Assembly (NCBI RefSeq): GCF_001420995.1
Contig: NZ_CP012184.1
Location: 3,208,501 to 3,272,500 of the forward strand
Origin: Pseudonocardia sp. EC080619-01
GTDB lineage: Bacteria; Actinomycetota; Actinomycetes; Mycobacteriales; Pseudonocardiaceae
Length of the DNA stretch: 64,000 nucleotides
Direction: 5' to 3'
The position numbers and the translations under genes are program-made. The notes under the pieces are model-generated. The model saw only the letters and a program-made list of their open reading frames with translations, was not told the origin of the DNA and made no database searches. This document shows positions 1 to 9,500 of this stretch, one piece after another (position 1 is the stretch's first letter; every line of letters begins with the position of its first letter).

Positions 1-963
1 CGACATCTCGACCACCGGGACGCCCGCCTGCTCGGCCGCGGCCCGGACCTGGTCGGTGCTCGCCGACTCGGTCTGGGTGTTGACGATCAGCGCGTCGACC
101 GGCGGCTGGGCACGGAACAGGTCGAGCATCTGCGCGACGACGGCGGCGGGCGGGTCGGTGCCCTCCTCGACGGCGGACGAGAACTCCTGCGGCGTCGCGT
201 TCTGCACCCCCGCGGTCTCGAGCAGGTGGTCGGGCACGGGCTCGGTCACCGCGACCCGTGCGCCGGGGTGGGCGCGGCCGATCTCGGTGGCCTTCGAGGT
301 CAGCTGCGCGACCCCGCCGCCCACCGTCTGCGCGTTGCTGCGGAAGTACTCGGCGGCACTCGGGTCGATCTCGGCGAGCCGGTCGGCGATCTGCTGGGCG
401 ACCTTCTGCACGGTCGGCAGGCTGTACCAGACGTGCTCGTTGAACGCGCCGTGGTCGTGGCCCTCGTGTCCGGCCTCCTCGCCCTCGCCGGCGTGCGCGG
501 CGTGCTCCTCGGGACTCTCACCCGCGTGCGCGCCGTGCGCGTGGTCGTGCCCACCGGCCTCCGCCGCCTCGGCGGCGCCCTCCAGCCCGGAGACCGCGAC
601 CGCGTCGACGACCGGGGCCCGGTTGCCCGACGCGTCGACCAGGCCGGTCATGAACGCGTCGTAGCCGCCGCCGTTGGTGACGATCAGCTGGGCGTCGCCG
701 ACGGTGGCCGCGTCGCCGGGGGTGGCCTCGTAGCCGTGCGGGTCCTGGTTCGCCGAGTCGATGATCGGGTCGACCTGTGCGTAGTTGCCGCCGACGGCCT
801 TCGCGACGGCGCCCCAGGCGTCGGTGGAGGTGACGATCCGGACCTGGGGGGTGTCCGGGCTGGTGGGGGTGTCGACCTGGCCGGAACCGCAGGCGGACAG
901 TCCGAGGGACAACGCGGCCAGCCCGGCCACGAGAGTGGCGGGCCGGAGCGGGGATCGGGACAC
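1..963 (-). CDS. Zinc/manganese-type ABC transporter substrate-binding lipoprotein (C-terminus cut by window edge)
   Basis: Extracytoplasmic metal-binding lipoprotein of the ZnuA/TroA (cluster A-I) type, which delivers Zn or Mn to an ABC permease. The first 321 codons are present; the reading frame is open to the window edge, so the C-terminus and the permease/ATPase genes probably lie to the left. A GTG start at 963 follows AGGAG. Residues 1-25 form a lipoprotein signal ending in the lipobox LSAC. About residues 135-180 form a long His/Asp/Glu-rich loop (repeated HDHAH-, HEGHDH-like clusters), the hallmark of zinc-specific members. A conserved His follows in the FNEHVWY segment, and EP near residue 240 is typical of the fold. 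An AT-rich upstream region with dyads suggests metal-responsive control. Zinc rather than manganese is inferred from the His loop. Confidence 0.88.
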   Translation of the reverse strand, partial: MSRSPLRPATLVAGLAALSLGLSACGSGQVDTPTSPDTPQVRIVTSTDAWGAVAKAVGGNYAQVDPIIDSANQDPHGYEATPGDAATVGDAQLIVTNGGGYDAFMTGLVDASGNRAPVVDAVAVSGLEGAAEAAEAGGHDHAHGAHAGESPEEHAAHAGEGEEAGHEGHDHGAFNEHVWYSLPTVQKVAQQIADRLAEIDPSAAEYFRSNAQTVGGGVAQLTSKATEIGRAHPGARVAVTEPVPDHLLETAGVQNATPQEFSSAVEEGTDPPAAVVAQMLDLFRAQPPVDALIVNTQTESASTDQVRAAAEQAGVPVVEMS

Positions 964-1125
964 GGACGGAGCTCCTATCAACATATCGGCATATCTTTAT
1001 CGATAACCGTTCTCGATTCACTCTACCGTCGGACGATGCCCCCATCCCACGTCGCAGGGTGTGATCCGCGCAGGCCCGGACGGGGTGGACTTTCACGCCG
1101 GTGACGGCGCCGCTACCGTTCGGGG
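964..1125. promoter_or_regulatory. AT-rich divergent promoter region with candidate metalloregulator sites
   Basis: The spacer between the divergent metal lipoprotein and the LacI gene is locally much richer in A+T than its surroundings. It holds a perfect 10-bp palindrome TTATCGATAA (997-1006) and a direct repeat CATATC-GG-CATATC (982-995), both 20-45 bp upstream of the lipoprotein GTG. Zinc lipoprotein genes are commonly repressed by Zur or by an ArsR/SmtB regulator, so these are candidate operators. I did not match them to a specific consensus. Confidence 0.4.
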
Positions 1126-2229
1126 ATGACCGGTCCCCAGCACCAGCGGCGCCCGGCGACGCTGGCGTCGCTGGCGGCCGAGCTCGGGGTCTCGCGGACG
1201 ACCGTGTCGAACGCCTACAACCGTCCCGACCAGCTGTCCGCGCCGCTGCGCGAGCGGGTGCTCGAGGCCGCCCGGCGGCTGGGGTACCCGGGCCCGGACC
1301 CGGTCGCGCGGTCACTCCGTACCCGCCGGGCCGGTGCGGTCGGTCTGCTGCTCACCGAGGCCCTCAGCTACGCCTTCCGCGACCCGGGCGCGACGGGCTT
1401 CCTCGAAGGGCTCGCGCTGGCCTGCGAGAAGGCCGGGACCGGTCTGCTGCTCGTGCCGGTGAGCCCCGAGCACTCCGACGTCGACGCCGTGTTCCAGGCC
1501 GGCGTCGACGGCTTCGTCGTGTACTCGGTCAGCGAGGACGACCCGCACTTCCGGGCCGTGCTGCAGCGCCCGGTGCCGACGGTCGTGTGCGACCAGCCGG
1601 CCGACGTCGAGGGCGTCGACCGGGTCGGTGTCGACGACCGCGCCGGCACGCTCGCGCTGGGCAGGCACCTGGTCGAGCTCGGGCACCGGCGGATCGGGGT
1701 GCTCTGCATGCGCCTCGGCTCGCGCCGGCACGACGGGCCGGCCGACCAGGCCCGGCAGGAGACGGGTTCCTACAGCGTGCAACGCGAACGCCTCGCGGGC
1801 CTGCGCGCGGCGTTCGCCGAGGCCGGTGTGGACTGGGCTGGCGTGCCCGTCATCGAGCGGTACGAGCACACCCTGGAGGCCGGTGCCGACGGCGCCGCCA
1901 CCCTGCTCGACGCGCACCCGGGCATCACGGCGCTGGTGTGCACGTCCGACATCCTCGCCCTCGGCGCGCTCGGCGAGGCCCGCGAGCGTGGCCTGCGGGT
2001 CCCCGAGGACCTGTCGGTCGCCGGGTTCGACGGCGTCCCCGAGGCCGAGCGGGCCGGGCTGACCACGGTCCGCCAGCCGTTCCGGGAGAAGGGCCGGGAG
2101 GCGGGTCGCCTGCTGCTGGAGCGGGGCGACCGCAACGTCTCCGAGCACGTCGTGCTGCCCACCGAGCTGATCGTCGGCAGCACCACGCGGGCGCTCCGCC
2201 AGTCCGGGGAGTTCTTCTCCGGGTGGTGA
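1126..2229 (+). CDS. LacI family transcriptional regulator
   Basis: DNA-binding repressor of 367 residues, the usual LacI-family length. Residues 11-32 are the N-terminal helix-turn-helix (ATLASLAAELGVSRTTVSNAYN), followed by the hinge-helix segment with RSLRTRRAGAVGLLL. Residues 60-355 are the periplasmic-binding-protein-like effector domain; the conserved VAGFDG and LTTVRQP segments near residues 303-325 are visible. The ligand is unknown, and there is no sugar operon beside it. The downstream MOSC gene starts inside its stop codon, so the two are probably cotranscribed. The ribosome-binding site is weak (CGGGG directly before ATG). Confidence 0.92.
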   Translation: MTGPQHQRRPATLASLAAELGVSRTTVSNAYNRPDQLSAPLRERVLEAARRLGYPGPDPVARSLRTRRAGAVGLLLTEALSYAFRDPGATGFLEGLALACEKAGTGLLLVPVSPEHSDVDAVFQAGVDGFVVYSVSEDDPHFRAVLQRPVPTVVCDQPADVEGVDRVGVDDRAGTLALGRHLVELGHRRIGVLCMRLGSRRHDGPADQARQETGSYSVQRERLAGLRAAFAEAGVDWAGVPVIERYEHTLEAGADGAATLLDAHPGITALVCTSDILALGALGEARERGLRVPEDLSVAGFDGVPEAERAGLTTVRQPFREKGREAGRLLLERGDRNVSEHVVLPTELIVGSTTRALRQSGEFFSGW

Positions 2230-3074
2230 CGCTGACCGGCCTGCGCCGGTACCCGGTCAAGTCCTGCCGGGGTGCCGACCTGCGACGAGCCGTGGTGGAA
2301 CGGGCCGGTCTCGCGGGCGACCGCCGGTGGATGCTCGTCTCCGGCGACGACGGCCGGATGGTCACCGCGCGCACCCACCCGCGGCTGGTGCTGGCCGTGC
2401 CGCAGCCGGTCGTGGACGGCCTGGAGATCACCGGGCCGGACCTGCCCGCGCTGCGGGTGGCCGTGCCCGACCCGTCGCCGGGCGTCGAACCGGTGCGGGT
2501 GCACCGGTGGGAGACGGCGGGCGTGCGGGCCGGGGACGACGCCGACGCCTGGTTCTCCGAGCTGCTCGGCGAGAAGGTCCGCCTCGTGCACCTCGACGAC
2601 CCGGACCGCCGTCGCCCGGATCCGGAGTTCGCCCGGGACGACGACCGGGTCTCGTTCGCCGACGGCTACCCGCTGCTGCTGACGTCGACGAGCAGCCTCG
2701 ACGCGCTGAACGCCCGGGTCGCCGACGGTCCGCACGCCGGCGAGGGCCCGCTGCCGATGGTCCGGTTCCGCCCGAACCTGGTCGTCTCCGGTGCTCCCGC
2801 GTGGGCCGAGGACGGCTGGCGCCGGGTGCGGATCGGGGACGCGCGGTTCCGGATCGTGAAGGGCTGCGCCCGGTGCGTGCTGACCACCGTGGACCCCGTG
2901 ACGGCGGTGAAGGGCCGGGAGCCGATGGTCACCCTGGCCCGGCACCGACGGTTCGACAAGGGCGTCTGGTTCGGGATGAACCTCGTCCCCGACGACCCCG
3001 GGACGGAGCTGCACGTCGGTGACCCGGTCGAGGTCCTCGACGCCGCCGACCCGGCGGACGGGCCGCCGCGCTGA
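2226..3074 (+). CDS. MOSC domain protein (MOSC_N plus MOSC, YcbX/mARC-like)
   Basis: About 282 residues. The N-terminal beta-barrel MOSC_N domain (starting LTGLRRYPVKSCRG, with the typical GLAGDRRWMLV) is followed by the MOSC domain. The segment GCARCVLTTVDP near residue 220 carries the Cys that ligates molybdenum cofactor in the YcbX/mARC family. Such proteins reduce N-hydroxylated compounds or move sulphur, usually with a ferredoxin or cytochrome partner; YcbX itself has a fused ferredoxin domain, which is absent here. GTG at 2226 overlaps the stop of the LacI gene; GTG at 2223 is an equally possible start. Substrate unknown. Confidence 0.85.
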   Translation: MTLTGLRRYPVKSCRGADLRRAVVERAGLAGDRRWMLVSGDDGRMVTARTHPRLVLAVPQPVVDGLEITGPDLPALRVAVPDPSPGVEPVRVHRWETAGVRAGDDADAWFSELLGEKVRLVHLDDPDRRRPDPEFARDDDRVSFADGYPLLLTSTSSLDALNARVADGPHAGEGPLPMVRFRPNLVVSGAPAWAEDGWRRVRIGDARFRIVKGCARCVLTTVDPVTAVKGREPMVTLARHRRFDKGVWFGMNLVPDDPGTELHVGDPVEVLDAADPADGPPR

Positions 3075-3136
3075 CCCCGGGCCGGCGAGGCGCCGTCCGT
3101 CTCGTCGGTATCGTCGGGCCCGGGTCCCCCGTCCGG

Positions 3137-4615
3137 GTGGCCGGACGGACCGACGGGGAGGCTGCGCTGAACGACGCCGGCCCGCCCCGACGCCCGCGCC
3201 GCGGCCCCCCGCCCGGTCGCGCCTCCGCGCCACCACCCGGACGGTCCGCTCCGCCCCCTCCGGCACCGCCGCCTCCCGGGGCGCGGCCCGCCGGTCCGCC
3301 TCCTGCCGGGCCCCGCCCCGCCGGTCCGCCTCCGGCCGGGCCGCGGCGGTCCGTGCCGGGGTCCGGCCGGCCCGCACCTCAGCCGCCCGCAGGACCCGGC
3401 CGCGGTGCGGCCCCGGGAGCCGGCGCCGGGCGTGGGGCGGCGGGTCCCCGGGCCGGGCAGCGCGCCGCCGCCCGCCCGCCGTCGTCCGCCCCGCAGGCGG
3501 CGTGGCCCGTCGCGCCGCCGCCCCCGGACGTCTCCGGGTGGGACCGGGCCGACCGGCGGTCCCCGGATCCGGCGGACCTGCACCCCGCCGAGCGCCCCCT
3601 GCCCCCGCGCCGCGGCGGTCCGCGCCGGACCGGACCGCCACCGCGCCGGGGTGCGGCCCCGGACGCACGTCCCGGGATCGGCCGTGGCGCCCCGCGTCGC
3701 CCGCTCGAACCGATCGGCCCGCGCATCGCGGCGCTGCGGCGCCGCCTGCTCCCGCAGCGGGCCCCGGGTGCACCGGCGCCGTCGACACGGGCCCGGCTCC
3801 GCCAGGGCCTGCGCTGGGCACTCGTCGCCCAGGCCGTCCCGCTGGTCCTGGTGCTGCTGTTCACGCTGGTCGACCCGCCGTACTCGATGTTCCGGCTGTG
3901 GAACTTCGGGCCGACCGTCGCGCAGTGGACCGACGCCGACCACGTGTCGCGCAACTTCCTGGTCGTCGTCATGGGGCAGGAGGACCAGCAGTTCCCCGAG
4001 CGGACGCTCGCGGTGGACTACGGGATGCAGTGGGCGCGTGTGCAGGCCTACATGGACGGGACCGACGACCCGTCGGGATCGACCATCACCCAGCAGACGT
4101 CGAAGAACCTGTTCCTGTGGGGCGGGCGGTACCCGCCGCTCGAACCCGTGCGCAAGGCGCTGGAGATCCCGCCGGCGGAGACGATGGAACTGGTGATGCC
4201 CAAGCGCCGGATCCTGGAGATCTACGTCAACGTCGCGCAGTTCGCGCCGCGCGTCTACGGCGTGTGCGCCGCGTCCTGGTACTACTTCGGCAAGTCCAGC
4301 CGGGCGCTGAGCATCGACGAGTCCGCCCAGCTCGTGGGGCTGCTGCCGTCGCCGCTGCACGTGGAACGCGCCCCCGGCGGGGGCATGCGCTTCCTCGGGG
4401 ACACCAACGGCAACGGTGCCGCCGATCCCGGCGAGCGCGGGTTCATCAGTGCGAAGGGCTACTGGCACGCCCGTGAACGCGCACCCCGCTGGTACAGCCA
4501 GATGGGCGGCGTCTCCGCGACCGAGGGCATCGGGATCGCCGGCAGCGCCTCCGACCTGCCCGCCGCCGACGACCCGTGCCGCGAGCCACCCGCCGCGCTG
4601 GCCGACCTCGACTGA
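3137..4615 (+). CDS. Monofunctional peptidoglycan glycosyltransferase (GT51) with long Pro/Arg-rich N-terminal region
   Basis: About 492 residues. Residues 1-210 are low-complexity Pro/Gly/Arg/Ala sequence with repeated PPPAGPRPAGP-type units, probably cytoplasmic. One membrane helix at about 220-240 (LVAQAVPLVLVLLFTLV) is followed by a GT51 domain: the catalytic EDQQFPE motif near residue 279, then GSTITQQTSKNLFLW near 313 and RRILEIYVN near 355. This is the single-domain MtgA-type enzyme that polymerises lipid II; no transpeptidase domain follows. The C-terminal about 60 residues are poorly conserved. The start is uncertain: GTG at 3137 gives the longest plausible protein, but no good Shine-Dalgarno precedes it. 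The Pro-rich head is an actinobacterial habit and may recruit division or elongation proteins (inference). Confidence 0.85.
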   Translation: MAGRTDGEAALNDAGPPRRPRRGPPPGRASAPPPGRSAPPPPAPPPPGARPAGPPPAGPRPAGPPPAGPRRSVPGSGRPAPQPPAGPGRGAAPGAGAGRGAAGPRAGQRAAARPPSSAPQAAWPVAPPPPDVSGWDRADRRSPDPADLHPAERPLPPRRGGPRRTGPPPRRGAAPDARPGIGRGAPRRPLEPIGPRIAALRRRLLPQRAPGAPAPSTRARLRQGLRWALVAQAVPLVLVLLFTLVDPPYSMFRLWNFGPTVAQWTDADHVSRNFLVVVMGQEDQQFPERTLAVDYGMQWARVQAYMDGTDDPSGSTITQQTSKNLFLWGGRYPPLEPVRKALEIPPAETMELVMPKRRILEIYVNVAQFAPRVYGVCAASWYYFGKSSRALSIDESAQLVGLLPSPLHVERAPGGGMRFLGDTNGNGAADPGERGFISAKGYWHARERAPRWYSQMGGVSATEGIGIAGSASDLPAADDPCREPPAALADLD

Positions 4616-4621
4616 CCCCGG

Positions 4622-5380
4622 TCAGCCGCGCAGCGCGGCGAGCCGATCCAGGACCCCCGCCATCTCCGGCGGGCCGGGGACCCGGTGCCGGGCCGCGGTG
4701 TCGCCGTCGCCGACCTTGATGCCGACGTCGCCGTCGCGCAGCACCCGGAACGCGGTCTCGTCGGTGACGTCGTCCCCGGCGAACAGCACCGCGTCGACCC
4801 CGAGCTGGTCACGCAGGATCTCGACCGCCGCGCCCTTCGTCGTCCGCAGCACGGCCAGGTCCAGCACGTCCTTGCCGGGGGTCGCGTCGATCCCGTCCCG
4901 GACCCACCCGGCCGCCACCCGCTCGAGCAGGGCGGCGCCGTCGGCCGGATCCATGCCGCGGACGTGGACGGCCGCACCGGCCGGCTTCGTCTCCAGCCGG
5001 GAGCCCGGAGCGGCGTCGACGAGCTCCCGCAGGCCCGCGAGCAACGCCTCGCGCCGCTCCGCCTGCGCCGCGGTCAGGAGCCCGGTGCGGCCGAGGCGGG
5101 CGGCGAGCTCGTCGTCGTACTCCGCCCCGTGGCTGCCGACCAGCCCGACCGGCGGGCCGAACCCGGAGACGGCCGCGAGGTCGTCGCGCCCGCGGCCGGA
5201 CAGCATCACGACGGTCGTCGTGTCGTGCGCGGCGAGGCGCCGGACCGCCTCGGCGGACTCCGGCAGCGGCCGCGAGGCCGACGGGTCGTCCACCAGCGGC
5301 GCGAGGACGCCGTCGAAGTCCAGCGCGACGAGCAGTGCCCCCGCCGACGCCAGCCGGTCCAGGTCGGCGTCGAGGCTCAC
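4622..5380 (-). CDS. otsB: Trehalose-6-phosphate phosphatase
   Basis: HAD-superfamily phosphatase of 252 residues that removes phosphate from trehalose 6-phosphate, the second step of the OtsAB route. The nucleophile motif [10 protein letters not shown] is near residue 20, motif II is in [11 protein letters not shown], and the C-terminal [10 protein letters not shown] carries the Mg-binding acidic residues. GTG at 5380 overlaps the stop of otsA by four bases, so the pair is translationally coupled and OtsB follows OtsA. It converges with the transglycosylase gene, with only six bases between them. Confidence 0.95.
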   Translation of the reverse strand: MSLDADLDRLASAGALLVALDFDGVLAPLVDDPSASRPLPESAEAVRRLAAHDTTTVVMLSGRGRDDLAAVSGFGPPVGLVGSHGAEYDDELAARLGRTGLLTAAQAERREALLAGLRELVDAAPGSRLETKPAGAAVHVRGMDPADGAALLERVAAGWVRDGIDATPGKDVLDLAVLRTTKGAAVEILRDQLGVDAVLFAGDDVTDETAFRVLRDGDVGIKVGDGDTAARHRVPGPPEMAGVLDRLAALRG

Positions 5381-6795
5381 GGGGCCACCGTGACCCCGAG
5401 CGACTCGAGGAACCCGCGCGCCCAGCGGTCGACGTCGTTGTCGAGGACCTGCCTGCGCAGCGTCCGCATCCGTTTCGCACCCTCGTCCGGGTTCATGGTC
5501 AGCGCCGCGTAGAGCGCCTCCTTGACCCCGTCGGTGTCGTGCGGGTTCACCAGCAGCGCGCTGGTCAGCTCGATCGCCGCACCGGCGAACTCGGACAGGA
5601 CGAGGACGCCGCCGTCGTCGTGCCGGGAGGCCACGTACTCCTTCGCGACGAGGTTCATGCCGTCGCGCAGCGGGGTCACCAGCATGACGTCGGCCGCCAG
5701 GAAGAACGCGACGAGTTCCTCGCGGGGCAGCGACCGGTGCAGGTAGTGGACGGCGGGGTGCCCGACCCGGGCGAACTCGCCGTTGAGGCGCCCGACCGAG
5801 AGCTCGATGTCGTCCCGCATCTGCTGGTAGTGCTCGACCCGCTCGCGGGACGGCGTCGCGAGCTGGATCATCACGGCGTCGTCGACCGTGATCCGCTCCT
5901 CCTCGAGGAGCTCGTGGAACGCGCGCAGCCGGACGTCGATGCCCTTGGTGTAGTCGAGCCGGTCCACCCCGAGCGCGATCCGCTCCGGGTTCCCGAGCTC
6001 CCGGCGGATCTGGGCGGCCCGCTCGATCACCTCGGGGCGGCGGGACAGGGCGTCGAGGTGCTTCGCGTCGATCGAGATGGGGAAGGCGCCGAGCTGCACC
6101 CGTCGATCGCCGTAGCGGACGATCTCGGGATCACGGTCCGGTGCCGCACCGGTGAGCTCCTGGGCGAGCCAGTGGAAGTTGCGGACACCGCCGTCGGTGT
6201 GGAAACCGACCAGGTCGGCCCCGAGCAGCCCCTCCAGGATCCGGGTCCGCCACGGGAGCTGGCGGAACAGCTCGACCGGCGGGAACGGGATGTGCAGGAA
6301 GAAGCCGATCCGCAGGTCGGGGCGCAGCTCGCGCAGCCGGCCGGGGACGAGCTGGAGCTGGTAGTCCTGCACCCAGACCGTCGCGCCGTGCGCGGCGACC
6401 TTCGCGACCTCCTCGGCGAACCGCTGGTTGACCGTCGTGTAGGCGCGCCACCAGTGCCGGTGGAACTGCGGCTGCGCGACGACGTCGTGGTAGAGCGGCC
6501 AGAGCGTGCCGTTGGAGAAGCCCTCGTAGTAGTCCTCGACCTCCTGGGCGGACAGGCGTACGGGGAACAGCGACAACCCGTCCTCGGCGAACGGCTCGAC
6601 CTCGACGTCCGGAACGCCGGGCCAGCCGACCCAGGCGCCCTCCCGGGCCCGCAGCGTCGGCTCCAGCGCCGTGACCAGGCCCCCCGGGCTGCGCTTCCAG
6701 CCGGTGCTGCCGTCCGGCCGCCTTTCGTAGTCCACCGGCAGCCGGTTGGCCACCACCACGAGGTCCGCTGCGGTCACCGGTTCGCCGCTGGTCAC
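5377..6795 (-). CDS. otsA: Alpha,alpha-trehalose-phosphate synthase (UDP-forming type, GT20)
   Basis: 472 residues, the standard OtsA length. It transfers glucose from a nucleotide sugar to glucose 6-phosphate. Visible GT20 landmarks in order: [10 protein letters not shown] at residues 12-21, the SPGGLVTAL loop near 39, [11 protein letters not shown] near 136, [12 protein letters not shown] near 265, and the C-terminal [16 protein letters not shown] at 6795 is chosen because GAGGAGG stands six bases upstream and because the following sequence begins the conserved domain. It is coupled to otsB and lies 53 bp after the ThrE-like gene, so all three may share a message. The product is the compatible solute trehalose, which is also a precursor of cell-envelope glycolipids in mycolate-containing relatives. 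Confidence 0.95.
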   Translation of the reverse strand: MTSGEPVTAADLVVVANRLPVDYERRPDGSTGWKRSPGGLVTALEPTLRAREGAWVGWPGVPDVEVEPFAEDGLSLFPVRLSAQEVEDYYEGFSNGTLWPLYHDVVAQPQFHRHWWRAYTTVNQRFAEEVAKVAAHGATVWVQDYQLQLVPGRLRELRPDLRIGFFLHIPFPPVELFRQLPWRTRILEGLLGADLVGFHTDGGVRNFHWLAQELTGAAPDRDPEIVRYGDRRVQLGAFPISIDAKHLDALSRRPEVIERAAQIRRELGNPERIALGVDRLDYTKGIDVRLRAFHELLEEERITVDDAVMIQLATPSRERVEHYQQMRDDIELSVGRLNGEFARVGHPAVHYLHRSLPREELVAFFLAADVMLVTPLRDGMNLVAKEYVASRHDDGGVLVLSEFAGAAIELTSALLVNPHDTDGVKEALYAALTMNPDEGAKRMRTLRRQVLDNDVDRWARGFLESLGVTVAP

Positions 6796-6848
6796 ATACC
6801 CTCCTCGACGCGCGGGCCCCGGGCTCGTCCCGCGGCCCGCCGCCGACC

Positions 6849-8339
6849 CTACTTCGAATCCTGCGACGCGGCCCCGTTCTCGGCGGCGCCGTCGGAGCCG
6901 GGGCCGAACATGAACCCGCTGTTCGTGGCGGGGCTCGGTGCGTCGGTCGAGGTCGGCCGCTCCTCGGGCGTGCGCTGCGGCCGGGTCACGAACTGGCCAA
7001 GGGCCACACCGGCGGCCAGCGCGAGGCCGGTGGCGAGCGCGATCGTCACCGTCACCAGGCCTTCCGAGACCCCCTCGACCGCGAGCTGGTAGAAGCCCTG
7101 GTACGCGGCGAGACCGGGCAGCAGCGGGGTGACGCCGGCCAGCGTGACGACCATCGGCGGGGTGTCGGTGCCGCGCCGCAGCAGACCGGCGGCCAGGCCG
7201 ACGACGAGCGCCGCCAGACCGGTCGAGGTGATCGTGCCGAGCCCGACGATCTGGGTCATCGCCCCGTACACGGCCCAGCTGGCCGCGCCGACCGCACCGG
7301 CGATCGGCAGCGACTTCAACGGGGAGTAGCCGGCCAGCGCGTAGAACGCCGCGGCCAGCGCACCCGACACGACCGACAAGCCGAACTGCCCGACGCTCGA
7401 CGGCAGGTCGCCGGAGACCTCGATGGTGACGTCGAACTGGAACCCGAGCTGGAGCCCGATGACGACGCCGGTCAGCAGCCCGGCCGAGAGCAGCGAGATC
7501 TCCACGACCCGGGCCGACGCCGTCAGGTAGTAGCCGGTCAGCGCGTCCTGCACGGTGCTGACCACGCTCAGCCCGGACAGCAGCACCGTGATGCCTGCCG
7601 CCACGATGAACGACGGCCTCGTCCCAGCGGGGAACAGGCCCAGCGAGATCAGCAGGATCGTCGACGCGGTGACCAGGAAGCCGCCGAGCGCCTGCTGGAA
7701 GAACGCGGCCACTCCCAGGCGCGCCAGCAGCCGGCCGATCCGGTCGATGATCGCCGTCGTGACGAAGGCGGCCGTGGCCGTGATCGGGCCACCGCCGAGC
7801 AGGAGCGCAATGGATGCGGCCAGCCCGGCCCACCCGACCGTGGCGATCCAGCGCGGGTACGGGTGCGGGCTGCGCATGACGTCCGAGACCCGCGACGACG
7901 CCGCCCGGACGTCCAGCTTTCCCGCCTCGAGATCCCGGACGATCTCCTCGGTCTCCGCGAGCCGGGACAGGTCGAGCGTCCGGTAGCGGACCAGCCGCAT
8001 CGTCGTGACCGGCTGGGCCGCGTTGCCGCGGTGGCAGCACATCGTGATCGAGGTGAAGGTGATGTCCACGTCCACGGCGGGCAGACCCGCGGCGTTCGCC
8101 AGCCGCAGCATCGTCGCCGTGACCTCGTCGACCGACTCACCGGACGACAGCTCGATCTCGCCGATCCGCATGCAGAGGTCGAGGACCTGCTGCACCTGTG
8201 CGTCGTCGGGCACCTGGGGGCCGAGCATCAGCATCGGCACCGTCGACGGACCCGGGGTCAGCAGCCGTTTCGCGTCGCGTCGCAACGCTCCGCGCAACCG
8301 GCGTGCGAACCGGTCGCCCGTCGGCGTCTCCTCGGCCAC
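6849..8339 (-). CDS. Threonine/serine exporter family membrane protein (ThrE/DUF1212 type)
   Basis: About 496 residues. The N-terminal about 200 residues are the soluble ThrE domain ([19 protein letters not shown], then a conserved [12 protein letters not shown]), followed by about ten membrane helices as in Corynebacterium ThrE, which exports L-threonine and L-serine by proton antiport. The GTG at 8339 is preferred over an earlier in-frame ATG at 8405 because GGAGGTG lies nine bases upstream; the extra 22 codons would read through that ribosome-binding site. The next feature upstream is a tRNA-Thr gene, probably a coincidence. Substrate is inferred from the family only. Confidence 0.85.
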   Translation of the reverse strand: MAEETPTGDRFARRLRGALRRDAKRLLTPGPSTVPMLMLGPQVPDDAQVQQVLDLCMRIGEIELSSGESVDEVTATMLRLANAAGLPAVDVDITFTSITMCCHRGNAAQPVTTMRLVRYRTLDLSRLAETEEIVRDLEAGKLDVRAASSRVSDVMRSPHPYPRWIATVGWAGLAASIALLLGGGPITATAAFVTTAIIDRIGRLLARLGVAAFFQQALGGFLVTASTILLISLGLFPAGTRPSFIVAAGITVLLSGLSVVSTVQDALTGYYLTASARVVEISLLSAGLLTGVVIGLQLGFQFDVTIEVSGDLPSSVGQFGLSVVSGALAAAFYALAGYSPLKSLPIAGAVGAASWAVYGAMTQIVGLGTITSTGLAALVVGLAAGLLRRGTDTPPMVVTLAGVTPLLPGLAAYQGFYQLAVEGVSEGLVTVTIALATGLALAAGVALGQFVTRPQRTPEERPTSTDAPSPATNSGFMFGPGSDGAAENGAASQDSK

Positions 8340-8508
8340 GACCCCGTCACCTCCGTATGTCCTAGCGGTGCCTGCGCCTACAAGGCTAGGGCTGTGTCCC
8401 GGCACGGTGACGGGGGCTCCGCCGACCTCACACCCGGCCTCACATCGTGCGACGGCCGGGCAGGCCCGGAGGTTGCGACGACGGCTGCGGGTTAGGCTGG
8501 GATCACCC

Positions 8509-8583
8509 GCCGGTGTAGCTCAGTGGTAGAGCAACTGTCTTGTAAACAGTAGGTCGTCGGTTCGATCCCGACCTCCGGCTCCA
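8509..8583 (+). tRNA. tRNA-Thr (anticodon TGT)
   Basis: A full cloverleaf can be folded: acceptor GCCGGTG with CTCCGGC (one T-T mismatch at the sixth pair), D arm GCTC/GAGC, anticodon stem ACTGT/ACAGT around loop CTTGTAA (anticodon TGT, reading ACA), a five-base variable loop, T arm GTCGG-TTCGATC-CCGAC, discriminator T and an encoded CCA. It reads ACN codons ending in A or G and stands alone. Confidence 0.96.
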
Positions 8584-8966
8584 TACGTGACCTGCACGTT
8601 CGCCGTTCCCGTCGATCGGCCGGGCGCCGGTGGCCGCCCCGACACCGTGATGCGCCTCCTCCGCGGAGTGGCGGGAGCCGGCCCGCTCCGTTCGGTGCGG
8701 CTGTGTCATGTCGCCCGGACAGTGACCACGGACTGTCACCTGCTCGCGGGAAACCGGATCCGGAAAGAGCACGGTACACGGTTCTGTCGGAGAGTCGACA
8801 TTCGGTGAAATCGCGACCTGCCATGTCCCGTGAACGGGAGGGCGGTTCCTGATCGGCGAACTTGACTACGAAGACGTCCGAGGACTCTGCTGTGTCCTGG
8901 AATTGCGAGCCGAGCAGAGTTCGTGGTTCCCGTTCGGTGCGACAGGGTCGACATGGAGGTTTCCCC
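8584..8966. other. 383-bp intergenic region after tRNA-Thr, less GC-rich, no gene seen
   Basis: No credible reading frame is visible on either strand. The stretch is less GC-biased than the surrounding coding DNA. It contains GTGAC-N8-GTCAC (8722-8739) inside two near-copies of an 11-mer, GGACAGTGACC and GGACTGTCACC (8717-8727, 8730-8740). The last part must hold the promoter of the secreted protein gene at 8967. No copy of the tRNA 3' end was found that would mark an integrated element. Confidence 0.4.
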
Positions 8967-9500
8967 GTGATCCGGAAATCCGTTCTTCTGCACGCGCTCG
9001 GAGATCTGTGCCGCCGGCGTCCTCGGTGTCGCATGCTCACCGTGCCACTCCTCGTCGCGGCACTTCTGCTCGGGACGTCGCTGGCGGGTGCCGCACCGGC
9101 CTCTGCGCGAACGATGACGCTGGACTGCACGAACGACGCCCTGGGCGGACTCGACGTCCAGTTCAACCGCGTCCGGATCTTCGGGCAGGTCGAGTGCCGG
9201 GAGAAGAGTGGTGACTCGCCCGACAGCATCGTCCTGTCGGTCACCCTGACGAACGACACGCTCGCCTCGTCCGAGAACAATCAACAGACCGAGGAAAGGG
9301 CCTGGTCCGCCGGTCCCATCGGCGCCGAGCTCGTCTGCATCCCGGGGCATCACTACCGCTACGCCGTCACCAGTCGCGTGACCTGGGAAGGCGGGCTGTA
9401 CGACTTCGGCGACTGCGCCAGCGACCCGATCCTCATCGACTACTGCGGTGATTTCGAGGTTCCACGCTCGAATCTGTTCTGTGCCGCCGACAGTGCCTGA
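8967..9500 (+). CDS. Small secreted Cys-rich protein, unknown function
   Basis: 177 residues, no family recognised. Residues 20-47 form a Sec signal peptide (hydrophobic TVPLLVAALLLGTSL then AAPASA), after an N-terminal Arg-rich stretch. The mature part is about 130 residues with six cysteines, so up to three disulphides, and is likely all-beta (alternating SIVLSVTLTND-type strands). GTG at 8967 is chosen because GGAGG stands nine bases before it and the signal peptide follows; an upstream in-frame ATG at 8862 adds 35 codons of unlikely sequence. The gene sits alone between the tRNA and the LLM gene, in DNA less GC-rich than its neighbours, which suggests acquisition or a fast-evolving lineage-specific gene. 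Confidence 0.7.
   Translation: MIRKSVLLHALGDLCRRRPRCRMLTVPLLVAALLLGTSLAGAAPASARTMTLDCTNDALGGLDVQFNRVRIFGQVECREKSGDSPDSIVLSVTLTNDTLASSENNQQTEERAWSAGPIGAELVCIPGHHYRYAVTSRVTWEGGLYDFGDCASDPILIDYCGDFEVPRSNLFCAADSA

Noticed and set aside
1770-3821. Long minus-strand open frame of 683 codons
   Set aside because: It lies opposite the LacI, MOSC and transglycosylase genes, is Arg/Pro/Gly-rich without any recognisable domain, and is a typical shadow caused by extreme GC content.
5335-7092. Plus-strand open frame of 585 codons opposite otsA
   Set aside because: Shadow of the otsA coding frame; no ribosome-binding site or domain.
8492-9280. Minus-strand open frame of 262 codons ending in VGIEPTTYCLQDSCSTTELHR
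   Set aside because: This C-terminal peptide is the well-known false protein produced by translating the antisense strand of a tRNA gene. It is opposite tRNA-Thr and runs against the secreted-protein gene.
8509-9500. Integrated genomic island at tRNA-Thr
   Set aside because: No integrase, no direct repeat of the tRNA 3' end and no mobility gene were found; only composition hints remain, so it is reported as an observation, not an element.
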